Shown: in pieces, positions 16,761 through 24,599 of the stretch | Layout: each line of letters opens with the position of its first letter | Position numbering within the stretch: position 1 is the stretch's first letter | Source: Hymenobacter nitidus | GTDB taxonomy: Bacteria > Bacteroidota > Bacteroidia > Cytophagales > Hymenobacteraceae | DNA: 64,000 nucleotides | Reading direction: 5' to 3' | Assembly (NCBI RefSeq): GCF_020447315.1 | Contig: NZ_JAJADQ010000006.1 | Location: 248,001-312,000 of the forward strand | Notes under the pieces: model-generated | What the model saw: the letters and a program-made list of their open reading frames with translations, nothing else | What the model was told of the DNA's origin: nothing | Database searches by the model: none | Translations under genes and position numbers: made by a program

Positions 16761-17342
16761 ATGTCCCACTGGCCTCATCTATCCTATCTGGAACACGGTA
16801 CTGCCCGGCAGCGGCAGGCTGTGGCGGCCATTACCCGCCTGGGCATCTGGACCACACTGCAGGCGTACGCGCCGGTACTGGCGGGCACCATTCCGCTGGC
16901 GGTGGATTTGCCGGCAAGTGACCTAGACGTTATCTGCGAAGTGCCCGAGCCGGCCCTGCCCGCCTGCGAGCAGCTCCTGCGCCGGCACTACGCGCACCGA
17001 CCCGACTTCCGGCTCACTCACCGCGTGTTTCAGGACCTACCGACCATTGTGTGCGGCTTCCGGGCCGAGGGCTTTGCCTGGGAGGTATTTGGCCAGCCCC
17101 AGCCCACGGCCCGGCAGCAGGCAGTGCGCCACTTAGCCGTAGAGCAGGCCATATTGGAAGCGGGCGGCGAGGCCTGGCGTCGGGCCGTGCGGCAGCTCAA
17201 GCACAGCGGCCTGAAAACCGAGCCTGCCTTTGCCCAACTCCTGCGCCTGCCCGGCGACCCGTACGCGGCCTTGCTCACGCTGGAAGGCCTCACGCCGGCC
17301 CAGCTGCGCCCCCGCTTGGCCGGGCTGCTGCCGGCCGGATAG
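16761..17342 (+). CDS. DUF4269-family protein
   Basis: 193 residues. The patterns LAGTIPLAVDLPASDLDVICEV and LKTEPAFAQLLRLPGDPYAALLTLE are those of DUF4269, a soluble family with a nucleotidyltransferase-like core: a G[ST]-type loop followed by an LD-x-D pair that would bind metal. Here the Asp pair is DLPASDLDVI. No toxin or antitoxin partner is adjacent, since the next gene is convergent. Any nucleotidyl-transfer activity is inference. Confidence 0.75.
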   Translation: MSHWPHLSYLEHGTARQRQAVAAITRLGIWTTLQAYAPVLAGTIPLAVDLPASDLDVICEVPEPALPACEQLLRRHYAHRPDFRLTHRVFQDLPTIVCGFRAEGFAWEVFGQPQPTARQQAVRHLAVEQAILEAGGEAWRRAVRQLKHSGLKTEPAFAQLLRLPGDPYAALLTLEGLTPAQLRPRLAGLLPAG

Positions 17343-17366
17343 GCTGAGGAATGCTGCACCATTGGC

Positions 17367-17768
17367 TTAGACCGGCTCGAAGCAGGGGTAGCGGCGCTGC
17401 CGGTAAATGAGGCCGTCCTTGAACTCGAAAATCAGGCACAGCTCGGCGGCTACGCGCTGCCCGCGCTGCAGGGGGCCAATATCACTGGTGGTAGTGGCCT
17501 GCCAGAAGCCTTCGACCAGAATACTGCCGTCGGAGCTTACCTGGGTATTGCGGACGCTGAACTGCTGGCCGTGCAGCAGTTCCCGGCCTGCCCGCAGGTT
17601 ATCGAGAATTTCGCTGAACGAGCGGCGCTGCAGGGTTTTGTAGAGCGCATTGGGGTATTCGGTCTGGACCACATCGGGGTGCAGCACGGCGGCGTAGTCG
17701 GCCGGGTCGGTAGCGAATGAACCGACTAGGTCGAAATAGGTGGTGAGGACGGCTAGGTGCTCGTTCAT
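17367..17768 (-). CDS. SnoaL/NTF2-like protein
   Basis: 133 residues with the NTF2-like cone fold pattern: an opening helix with DPADYAAVLHPDVVQTEYPN, a long middle helix, then strands ILVEGFWQATT and AAELCLIFEFKDGLI. It is a close paralogue of the gene at 21566; both share the block QRRSF-x2-ILDNLRAGRELL and the ending RQRRYPCFEPV / QQRTYNCFDPF. Such proteins bind or isomerise small hydrophobic ligands, but no ligand is indicated here. Confidence 0.75.
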   Translation of the reverse strand: MNEHLAVLTTYFDLVGSFATDPADYAAVLHPDVVQTEYPNALYKTLQRRSFSEILDNLRAGRELLHGQQFSVRNTQVSSDGSILVEGFWQATTTSDIGPLQRGQRVAAELCLIFEFKDGLIYRQRRYPCFEPV

Positions 17769-17793
17769 AGGGAGGGCAGAAGAAAGGGAAGCC

Positions 17794-17822
17794 CCAAGAT
17801 AGGTCCATCGGCCGGACTACAA
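17794..17822 (-). promoter_or_regulatory. Promoter of the NTF2-like gene
   Basis: TTG (17820-17822), an 18-nt spacer, then TATCTTGG (17794-17801). The paralogue at 21566 has the same TATCTTGGGGCT block at 21993-22004, 23 nt before its own ATG, so the promoter core was duplicated with the gene. Confidence 0.4.
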
Positions 17823-17842
17823 TAGCCCAACGAAAGTTGCTG

Positions 17843-17900
17843 GGCCGCCACATGAGCAGGCGGCCCGGCTTTTGGTGGGCTGCCCGCTCATGTGGCGGCC
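17843..17900. repeat. Long intergenic inverted repeat
   Basis: A perfect 15-bp stem, GGCCGCCACATGAGC / GCTCATGTGGCGGCC, with a 28-nt loop that can itself pair further. It lies between divergent genes (17768 minus, 17975 plus), so it is not a simple terminator and could be an operator or a repeat remnant. Confidence 0.55.
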
Positions 17901-17974
17901 GGCCAGACTCGTTCCGACTACACCGAAGCCCGCTATATTTGTTTGGTTGCCTTCCCAAAGCCGTATAGCCCGCT

Positions 17975-18526
17975 ATGATTCCGCTTATCACCCACACGCC
18001 CCGCCTCACGCTTATTGCCGCCAGCCGCGCCCTGCTCACGGCCGAGCTCGACAAGCCCCGCTACTTTCCCGTTCTGCTCGGTGCCGCCCTGCCCGCCGAC
18101 TGGCCGCCCGGCAACTACGATGTAGCCACCATGCGCTACTTTCTGGAGCAGCTCACGGCGGGCGGGCGCACGGCGGCCGGCTGGTACGGCTGGTATGCTC
18201 TGCGCAAAGCCACCGACACCACCCCCACCACACTGGTGGGCGCGGGTGGTTTTCTGGGTCCGCCCGACGCGGCGGGCACGGCCGAAATAAACTACTCGGT
18301 AGCCGCTGAGTGGCGCCGCCAGGGCCTGGCCACCGAGCTGGTCGCGGGCCTGGTGCAGCAGGCCGAGCAAACGGAGATGGTGCAGCGCCTTGTGGCCCAC
18401 ACCCAGCCCCACAACCCGGAGGCGGAGGAAGTACTGCGCCGCAACGGCTTCGAGCTGCTGGGCCTGGAAGCCGACGGCCGCCTGCGCTTCGAGCGGGCCG
18501 TGACGCCGGCCCAAATCAGTCAGTAA
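17975..18526 (+). CDS. GNAT-family N-acetyltransferase
   Basis: 183 residues with the RimJ/RimL-type GNAT layout: TPRLTLIAAS at the start, VGAGGFLGPPDAAGTAEINYSVAAEWRRQGLATELV (strand 4, then the acetyl-CoA loop with RRQGLA), and a C-terminal HNPEAEEVLRRNGFELLG. It would transfer acetyl from acetyl-CoA to an amine. It opens a tight plus-strand cluster with the genes at 18557 and 18847. Confidence 0.85.
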   Translation: MIPLITHTPRLTLIAASRALLTAELDKPRYFPVLLGAALPADWPPGNYDVATMRYFLEQLTAGGRTAAGWYGWYALRKATDTTPTTLVGAGGFLGPPDAAGTAEINYSVAAEWRRQGLATELVAGLVQQAEQTEMVQRLVAHTQPHNPEAEEVLRRNGFELLGLEADGRLRFERAVTPAQISQ

Positions 18527-18556
18527 CTCAATTTGCACCTTGTTTCAGGCATTGCC

Positions 18557-18847
18557 ATGACCGAGCAGATTCTTCACTTAGCGCACCAGGCCCACGCGCT
18601 TACCGAGCAGGCCGCCGCGGCCGAAACCGATATTTGGGAACGAAAAAAGCTCGTGCTGGCCGATTTGTCGCTGCACCTGGTGCAAGCGGCCCTGCGCCAC
18701 CCCCGCCCCGATGCCCGGGAGCTGCAGCGCTACCTGTTTTCGGTACTCACCGTGGCCGACGGCTTTATGGATACTCCGGACCTGAAGCCCATGGCCGAAA
18801 CGCTACTGGCCGCCACCCAGGCGCCCGCCCCTAGCCCCCAGGTGTGA
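18557..18847 (+). CDS. Hypothetical small helical protein
   Basis: 96 residues from the ATG at 18557 (MTEQILHLAHQAHALTEQ). All-helical pattern with no signal peptide; family not recognised. Its stop codon overlaps the start of the next gene (TGATG), and the acetyltransferase upstream ends 30 nt before it. It is therefore very likely co-translated with the two acetyltransferases and might be an accessory subunit, which is inference from position only. Confidence 0.6.
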   Translation: MTEQILHLAHQAHALTEQAAAAETDIWERKKLVLADLSLHLVQAALRHPRPDARELQRYLFSVLTVADGFMDTPDLKPMAETLLAATQAPAPSPQV

Positions 18848-19401
18848 TGCTGACCATTCAGCTGACTCCCTTCCCGGTGCTGCACACCCCGCGGCTCACG
18901 CTGCGCCAGCTCACCCCCGACGACGCGCCGGCCATGCTGTTCTTCCGCTCCGACGAGGAATTTCTGCGCTACATCCCGCGGGAGAAAGAAACGACCCTGG
19001 CGCAGGCCCAGCAGCACCTGCGCCTGCTGGATAAAATCTGGGCCGACAACGAAGGCGTAACCTGGGCCATCAGCCGCCGAGGGCAGACCGAGCTGCTGGG
19101 CACCATTTGCTTGTGGCACCTACAGCCCGAAAACTACCGGGCCGAGGTGGGCTACGGCCTGCACCCGGCCCACGCCCGGCAGGGTCTGATGGCCGAAGCT
19201 CTGGCGGCCGTGGTTGCCTACAGCTTTGGGCCGCTGGGCCTGCACAGCCTAGAAGCCCAGGTAGCCCCGGATAACGCGGCTTCCATTCGGCTGCTGGAAA
19301 AGCAGGGCTTCGTGCGGGAGGGCTACTTCCGGGAGATTTACCACTTCCGGGGCAACTTCCTGGATACGGCCGTCTATTCCCTGCTGGCCCCGCGCCCATA
19401 A
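18847..19401 (+). CDS. GNAT-family N-acetyltransferase, RimJ/RimL type
   Basis: 184 residues from the ATG at 18847, which overlaps the previous stop codon. Diagnostic segments are TPRLTLRQLTPDDAPAMLFF, LLGTICLWHLQPENYRAEVGYGLHPAHARQGLMAEAL (acetyl-CoA loop ARQGLM) and LEAQVAPDNAASIRLLEKQGFVREGYFRE. This group modifies ribosomal proteins, aminoglycosides or free amines; the substrate is not apparent. It is the last gene of the three-gene cluster. Confidence 0.88.
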   Translation: MLTIQLTPFPVLHTPRLTLRQLTPDDAPAMLFFRSDEEFLRYIPREKETTLAQAQQHLRLLDKIWADNEGVTWAISRRGQTELLGTICLWHLQPENYRAEVGYGLHPAHARQGLMAEALAAVVAYSFGPLGLHSLEAQVAPDNAASIRLLEKQGFVREGYFREIYHFRGNFLDTAVYSLLAPRP

Positions 19402-19522
19402 ATAGAGCGGGCAGCAGGCAAGCAGTAAGCCGCCCAGGCACCCGGCCGCCCCAGATGACCACGCGGCGGCAAGGCGCGTAGAAGGCGAAACAAGTCTATT
19501 CTTTCACCTTACTCCCTTTGCC

Positions 19523-20809
19523 ATGCACCGCCTTCTGTTTCTGCTGTTTGTATTCGTGGCGACTGGCCTGGGTCAGCCGGCCCTGGGTGCTCCCGCCGAC
19601 GAGCTGCCGCCGCGGCCCACTCCGTTCCGCTTCATCAACGACCAGGCCCAGCTGCTGAGCCCCGCCGATGCCAAGACGCTGGAAGGCGGCCTGCGCCGCT
19701 ACGCCGACAATACCGGCACCCAGATTGTACTCGTAACCGTGCCCACCCTCGGTGGCCGCGACGTGGCCGACTACGCCCGCGCCCTGGGCGAGGCCTGGGG
19801 TGTTGGGCAGCGTGACAAAGACAACGGCCTGATAATCCTGCTCGGGGCGCAGGAGCGCAAAGTCTCCATTCAGGCGGGCTCGGGCCTGCAGAGCGCCATT
19901 ACGCCCGAGGTGACGGCGCGCGTTATCAACCAGGACATGACGCCCCGCTTCAAGCAGAACAATTACTTCGGCGGGCTGCGGGCGGGCCTCAACTCGCTGA
20001 TGCTGGCCGCCAACCCTGATTCCAACCCGCGCAAAGACCAGCCAGCTACGGCCGCCGAGCCTGCTGCGGCCACCACGGATAACATAACCCCGAGCCTGAA
20101 CAACGACCTGCCCGCCGCGGCTACCGAGCCGGCCACGACGATGCCCGTATCGGCGCCGGAGCCGGAATCGTCGGGCCTCGGGCTGGGCACGCTGGCACTG
20201 GGTGCCTTGCTCATTGGCGGCGCTATCTGGCTTATCACCCGCATGTTCCGCCGCAAGGCCACACCGCCCAGCCCTCAGGGAGCCTACCAGAACGGCAACC
20301 CCGCACCGGGCGCCGGTCCTGGTGGTACGCCCGATTTCCTGCCCAACCGCCCCAATAGCGGTGGCTATAACCAGGGCTACAGCCGACAGCCGCAAGCCCC
20401 CGATTTTCTGCCGAACCGCTCGGGGATGGGCGGGGGCAGCGGCATGGGTGGCATGCTCATGACCGGGGCTGCCGCCGCGGCCGGGGCCTATATCGGCAAC
20501 CGCATGGCCTCGGGCCACGATACCGACGCGCCCCACAGCGACCAGCTGAATTCCAACGCGGCCAACCAGAGCCTGGACCAGGGCGCGGCGGGTGCGGCCG
20601 GGGCCGCTACCGGGGGCGGATTTCCAGCCTTCGATAACTCCGGCACCACCGACGGCCCCTCCCCCGACTACTTCTCCGACGAAGCAGCGGCCAACGACGC
20701 CCCCGACTATTTCTCATCCGACGAAAGCTCTTCCTACGACGACCCTTCCTCGGGCGACTCGGGGGGCGGTGGCTTCGACGACACCGACGACAACAGCGGC
20801 TCCTGGTAG
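19523..20809 (+). CDS. TPM-domain protein (YgcG-like)
   Basis: 428 residues. A signal peptide (1-22) is followed by a TPM domain at ~30-165 (FINDQAQLLSPADAKTLEGGLRRYADNTGTQIVLVTVPTL, DNGLIILLGAQERKVSIQAGSGL), then an Ala/Thr/Pro linker, a membrane segment around 213-232 (GLGTLALGALLIGGAIWLIT) and a long Gly/Asn/Ser/Asp-rich tail ending DDTDDNSGSW. TPM domains are periplasmic modules linked to photosystem repair and envelope quality control. The tail contains a repeated PDFLPNR motif (two copies) and PDYFS (two copies). It has a strong terminator. Confidence 0.82.
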   Translation: MHRLLFLLFVFVATGLGQPALGAPADELPPRPTPFRFINDQAQLLSPADAKTLEGGLRRYADNTGTQIVLVTVPTLGGRDVADYARALGEAWGVGQRDKDNGLIILLGAQERKVSIQAGSGLQSAITPEVTARVINQDMTPRFKQNNYFGGLRAGLNSLMLAANPDSNPRKDQPATAAEPAAATTDNITPSLNNDLPAAATEPATTMPVSAPEPESSGLGLGTLALGALLIGGAIWLITRMFRRKATPPSPQGAYQNGNPAPGAGPGGTPDFLPNRPNSGGYNQGYSRQPQAPDFLPNRSGMGGGSGMGGMLMTGAAAAAGAYIGNRMASGHDTDAPHSDQLNSNAANQSLDQGAAGAAGAATGGGFPAFDNSGTTDGPSPDYFSDEAAANDAPDYFSSDESSSYDDPSSGDSGGGGFDDTDDNSGSW

Positions 20810-20829
20810 CCACTCTGTTCAAAGCACAA

Positions 20830-20863
20830 CAGAACCGCCACCTCCGATGAGGTGGCGGTTCTG
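20830..20863 (+). terminator. Rho-independent terminator of the TPM-domain gene
   Basis: A perfect 14-bp stem, CAGAACCGCCACCT / AGGTGGCGGTTCTG, with a 6-nt loop, followed by CTTTTAT. Confidence 0.85.
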
Positions 20864-20983
20864 CTTTTATAAGTTACTGGCTCAGGGAAGCCGATGCTGC
20901 TCAGCAGACATGATACAGGAATCACGCTGCATTCGTCGGGCCACTGCGGTGGTGGGTGACAACCCAACAGCTACCCCGGAAAG

Positions 20984-21025
20984 CAGTTCAGCCGCACTTT
21001 CCGGTGGGAAGGTGCGGCTGAACTG
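20984..21025 (-). terminator. Hairpin downstream of the small basic protein gene
   Basis: A perfect 14-bp stem, CAGTTCAGCCGCAC / GTGCGGCTGAACTG, with a 14-nt loop, 42 nt past the stop of the minus-strand gene at 21067. There is only a short T-run, so the terminator role is moderate. Confidence 0.45.
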
Positions 21026-21066
21026 TGGCTGGCCTCAGCTCAAGGCTGGCTTACCGGGCGCAATGC

Positions 21067-21348
21067 CTACTGATTGCGCGTTGGTGGATCGACGGTGATA
21101 ACGCCTTTGCGGGCTGGTGCGGCCTGCATCTTGCGCTTGGCTTTGCGCCGGGCGGCCCAGCGCTTGAAAAAGCCGGGCTTCCGGTGTTTTTTGCGGCCTT
21201 TGTAGCGCTTGTAGTTGGGGCGCGGCACCGGGCGTCCGTCCACGGTTGCCTCGGTGCTTGGCACGAACACTTCCGGTTCGGCAACGGCGGCCCCGGGCTC
21301 GGCCAGGGTCAATACAATCAGGAGCAGCAGAACGAAGAGCTTGTACAT
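21067..21348 (-). CDS. Small basic secreted protein, paralogue 1
   Basis: 93 residues from the ATG at 21348 (MYKLFVLLLLIVLTLAEPGA). A signal peptide is followed by an acidic/neutral stretch and then a very basic block, RPNYKRYKGRKKHRKPGFFKRWAARRKAKRK, ending ITVDPPTRNQ. The gene at 22298 has the same plan and the same key positions (PRPNYK-x-Y-x-G, RW-x2-RRKA, VD-x-PTRN). Family not recognised. Such charge suggests nucleic acid, LPS or surface binding after export; this is a guess. Confidence 0.65.
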   Translation of the reverse strand: MYKLFVLLLLIVLTLAEPGAAVAEPEVFVPSTEATVDGRPVPRPNYKRYKGRKKHRKPGFFKRWAARRKAKRKMQAAPARKGVITVDPPTRNQ

Positions 21349-21565
21349 AACGAAGAAGAGAAAATGGGTCTTACGCTTCGCACGCACAATCTGAAAGGGC
21401 CAGCAGCCTATTCACCAACCTTGCCGAGCGAATTCCTCCACCTCCACTAGCGAATACTATACCAGGATGAAAATGGTGTTTTGATGAAACGAGAAAAAGT
21501 TCATCCAGGATTCAGTCCGCTATATAATTCTTACTTCACTACGCTTAGCCGACAGGAAATTCCGG

Positions 21566-21970
21566 TTAAAAGGGGTCGAAGCAGTTGTAGGTGCGCTGCT
21601 GAATAATCTTGCCGTCCTTGAGCTCGAATATCATGCAGAACTGCGCCGCCAGTACCTGGCCCCGCACCAGAGGGCCAATGTCGTTGGCCAGCGTGGCGTG
21701 CCAGTGCGCCTCCACTACCATTGTTCCATCGCCGCAGGCGTGGGCCCGGTGCAACTCGAAATGCGGATTCAGCAGCAGCTCGCGGCCCGCCCGGAGGTTG
21801 TCCAGAATATCGGTGAAGGAGCGGCGCTGAATTTCCTTGTGCAGTAGGTTGGGATACTCGATTTGTTCCACCTCCGGGTGGAGCACCTGCGCATAGGCCG
21901 CCGGGTCGGTTTCCAGCGACTCACTTAAGCTCAGAAAGGTGGTAATTGTGTGGAGTTGTTGCTCGGCCAT
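21566..21970 (-). CDS. SnoaL/NTF2-like protein (paralogue of the gene at 17367)
   Basis: 134 residues from the ATG at 21970 (MAEQQLHTITTFLSLSESLE). It has the same architecture and many identical positions as the gene at 17367: DPAAYAQVLHPEVEQIEYPN, QRRSFTDILDNLRAGRELL and FCMIFELKDGKI. It lies between the two small basic secreted protein genes. The ATG at 22000 is rejected because the TATCTTGG promoter core (21997-22004) overlaps it. Confidence 0.75.
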   Translation of the reverse strand: MAEQQLHTITTFLSLSESLETDPAAYAQVLHPEVEQIEYPNLLHKEIQRRSFTDILDNLRAGRELLLNPHFELHRAHACGDGTMVVEAHWHATLANDIGPLVRGQVLAAQFCMIFELKDGKIIQQRTYNCFDPF

Positions 21971-22191
21971 AAATGGTAGGAAAACAGAGTGGAGCCCCAA
22001 GATAGAGGAAGTGCAGGTTCCGAACCTAGTACTCTTACTGTGGCAGGTAGGTTTGCCGCAGATCCCAAAATCAACCTAAAATCGTACTGCGGCACGGCCG
22101 GCCGCACAACGCCTGCCTCTCAGCTACTTACCAGCACCGGCGCGGGCCGTTTTCGGACTGCCCTCTCCCGGGCCAGGCCGGCACAAACACA

Positions 22192-22266
22192 AAGCACCGG
22201 CCCGGTATTTTCCTCCCAGGCCACGCCGGAGCGGAGCAAGTGGAGAAAAGCATCGGGCCGGTGCTT
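22192..22266 (-). terminator. Long inverted repeat after the small basic protein gene
   Basis: AAGCACCGGCCCG (22192-22204) and CGGGCCGGTGCTT (22254-22266) are perfect complements around a 49-nt loop whose edges can pair further. It starts 32 nt past the stop codon of the minus-strand gene at 22298. Confidence 0.4.
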
Positions 22267-22297
22267 ACCGGGGTGTGTAGGCAGGGCAACGCCCTGG

Positions 22298-22576
22298 CTA
22301 TTTGTTGCGGGTTGGCTTGTCTACTTTGATGACGGGCGTAGAGCGGTGCTTGCGCTTACGCATAGCCTTGCGGCGTAGCTTCCAGCGGCGAAATACGCCT
22401 AGCTTTTTGGCCTTGTGACGGCTGTTGCCCCGGTAAACCTTGTAGTTGGGCCGGGGAGTAGCCGCTTCTTCGGCCAACTCGGTAGTGGCGGCTGACGCTT
22501 CGACGGAAGCCAACACGGCCTGCGGATCCAGCAGCGTCATAAACGCGCAAAAGAGAATGAGTATTATTTTGTACAT
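22298..22576 (-). CDS. Small basic secreted protein, paralogue 2
   Basis: 92 residues: MYKIILILFCAFMTLLDPQA (signal peptide), a Glu/Ala-rich middle, and a basic block with PRPNYKVYRGNSRHKAKK, FRRWKLRRKAMRKRKH and the ending VIKVDKPTRNK. Clearly homologous to the protein at 21067. The ~300 bp upstream (22577-22874) are AT-rich and hold no recognised gene. Confidence 0.65.
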   Translation of the reverse strand: MYKIILILFCAFMTLLDPQAVLASVEASAATTELAEEAATPRPNYKVYRGNSRHKAKKLGVFRRWKLRRKAMRKRKHRSTPVIKVDKPTRNK

Positions 22577-22874
22577 AGCAAGGATTTAAATGTTGAAAGA
22601 ATCATTTCTCCATCCCAATACATTGCCTAAGTCCTATAACATAGGCCATTGACGCTACTAAACTAAGAATTTATGCCCGAAATATCCAAGTAGATTTGGA
22701 TAAATATTAATTTTCTCGAATAAACACAAATTGTTCTTTTCCGAGTATACAAACCCTCTGACCTTCTGCCTTTTAATGTATCTACACTTGTTATCTTTCC
22801 GCAGCGGCGCCACACGCCACGGCCAGGTCAGGCCGCTTGGGCAGACTTGGCAGAGAAGTTAGCAAGGCGTGGGG

Positions 22875-24275
22875 CTAGCTTCGTTCCTGCGGAGCGCCGG
22901 CAGTGCCGACAGCGGTCAGGAAAGCGGCCCGGGCTTCGCTGAGCAGCTGCAGGATGGCCTGGCGCTGCCGCAGTAGCTCCTGCATCACCGGACGCTTGGT
23001 GCGCAGCAGCTTCAGGGCCCGCAGGCGCAGCAGCCGGGCCTGCAGATTGTTCCAGTAGCTGAGGGCATAGAAGCCGGCCGGCGGCAGACTCAGGCCGTAA
23101 AGCAGCGTCCAGAGCCAGCTTTGGGTGAAGTGGTGCACCAGCCCGATTTGCAGGGCGTAGCCGAAGCCGAAGGTCAGAATGCCGGTGACCATCATAATGG
23201 GAGCCACGAATTCCAGGTCTTTGGTGGCCCGCTTGGCAATCATCGACGGCAGGATGTAGGGAATGTAGTTGTTGATGAGCCCGTACAGGTACAGCGGGAA
23301 GCCCAGCACGATTTTCAGGCCCGACACAGTGGCCCGCGTCCAGCGCTGCCGGCCGCCGTGGCTTGCTTCCAGCGCTTCGTCGGTAAGGCGCAGGCGGTCC
23401 AGGTCGAGCAGGTAGCTGCTGAGCTTTTCGCGCACGGCCAGCAGCCGGGCGGGGCCGTGCTTTTCAAAGTAAGGCACGGCTTCAAGCAGAGTGCGGCTCA
23501 GCAGGAAGTTGTCGTAGAGCGTTTCCTCGTCGTCGGGCACCAGATGCTCGCCGAACGTGCGCTCAATCTGCAGCACCAGCTCATCCTCGGCCGCATCGCG
23601 CGTGATAATCAGGCGCTGCTCCAGGCGCCGCCGGATTTCCTCGGTCAGGGCGTCGGCCGCCGCTTCCGGGTCGGCGTGGAAGGCCGCGGCGTAGTCGGCC
23701 ACCAGAATGGGCTTGCCGATGTTGACGAATACATCGGAACGGAACCGACTGGGGTCGAAGTAGTTGATACCAATGGGCAGGATACGCAGGCCCAGCTTGA
23801 AGTCGTGGCGGGCTTCGGCGCCGAGCGTAATGCGGGCCGCCCCGGTTTTCAGGGGCCGCAGGCGCCGCTCGCTCACGCTGGTGCCTTCCGGAAAAATCTG
23901 AATGACGCCGCCCTTGTCGAAATAGTCGTAGCACTGGCCGAAGGCGGCTTCGTTGCGCTGGGCCAACTCTTCGGGCGTCACGCCAGAGTCGCCACTTTCC
24001 GCATCCTGGCGCCGGTAAATCGGGATGCAGTTGCCCGACAGGAAAATGGCCTTGGAAATCGGGTTTTTGAAAAAGGTGCTCTTGGCCAGAAAAGCAATGG
24101 GCTGGCTGCGGCTGGCGGCCACAATCAGCGGGTCCATCAGGGTGTTGGGGTGGTTGGACACGATGAGCATGGGCCCGGGCTGCTCGAGCCGCTGGCGGTG
24201 GCGGATTTCGAGGCGGCGGAAAAACACGCGCAGCGCCACCTGCACTACGGGCTTCATAACAGTGTAAAAGAGCAT
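22875..24275 (-). CDS. 1-acyl-sn-glycerol-3-phosphate acyltransferase-like protein
   Basis: 466 residues from the ATG at 24275; ATGs at 24302 and 24257 are alternatives. The acyltransferase domain spans residues ~20-230: SNHPNTLMDP (the His-Asp catalytic motif, with one extra residue compared with the usual HX4D), GNCIPIYRRQD and FPEGTSVSE, the phosphate-binding block. The C-terminal part has three or four membrane segments (~320-410). This longer glycerolipid/lysophospholipid acyltransferase form is common in Bacteroidota and acts at the inner membrane in phospholipid synthesis. The gene stands alone. Confidence 0.82.
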   Translation of the reverse strand: MLFYTVMKPVVQVALRVFFRRLEIRHRQRLEQPGPMLIVSNHPNTLMDPLIVAASRSQPIAFLAKSTFFKNPISKAIFLSGNCIPIYRRQDAESGDSGVTPEELAQRNEAAFGQCYDYFDKGGVIQIFPEGTSVSERRLRPLKTGAARITLGAEARHDFKLGLRILPIGINYFDPSRFRSDVFVNIGKPILVADYAAAFHADPEAAADALTEEIRRRLEQRLIITRDAAEDELVLQIERTFGEHLVPDDEETLYDNFLLSRTLLEAVPYFEKHGPARLLAVREKLSSYLLDLDRLRLTDEALEASHGGRQRWTRATVSGLKIVLGFPLYLYGLINNYIPYILPSMIAKRATKDLEFVAPIMMVTGILTFGFGYALQIGLVHHFTQSWLWTLLYGLSLPPAGFYALSYWNNLQARLLRLRALKLLRTKRPVMQELLRQRQAILQLLSEARAAFLTAVGTAGAPQERS

Positions 24276-24527
24276 GGAGCTAAGTACGGCCAAACACCAC
24301 ACACGAACAACGAATCAGCAGACACCCCAGTGAATTACCAGTTTCTGTGAAGTCTGTTGCTTTGGCGCAACAGCCAGCAAAACTGCTTTTAAAGCCACCA
24401 ACAGCGCAGCTATTGACGGGGCCGAAAAGTCTGATTTTGGCAATTTTTCATCCGGCGCTCACCCAGCTCCTCTGGTTATTTCCTTGCGTGGGGAAGGCCA
24501 GTACACTGTTTGCCCGCAACTCCCGGC

Positions 24528-24572
24528 AACGATAAAGCCCCGGAACCAGCAGCGTTCCGGGGCTTTATCGTT
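24528..24572 (-). terminator. Terminator of the aromatic amino acid operon
   Basis: A perfect 19-bp stem, starting AACGATAAAGCCCCGGAAC, with a 7-nt loop, 28 nt past the stop codon of the last operon gene (24600). Confidence 0.8.
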
Positions 24573-24599
24573 GGGGTGGCCTGAAGGGCAGTGCAAGGG

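Noticed and set aside
16761-17768. The DUF4269 gene with its neighbour as a toxin-antitoxin pair
   Set aside because: The next gene is convergent with a 24-bp gap and encodes an NTF2-like protein; there is no small antitoxin-like partner.
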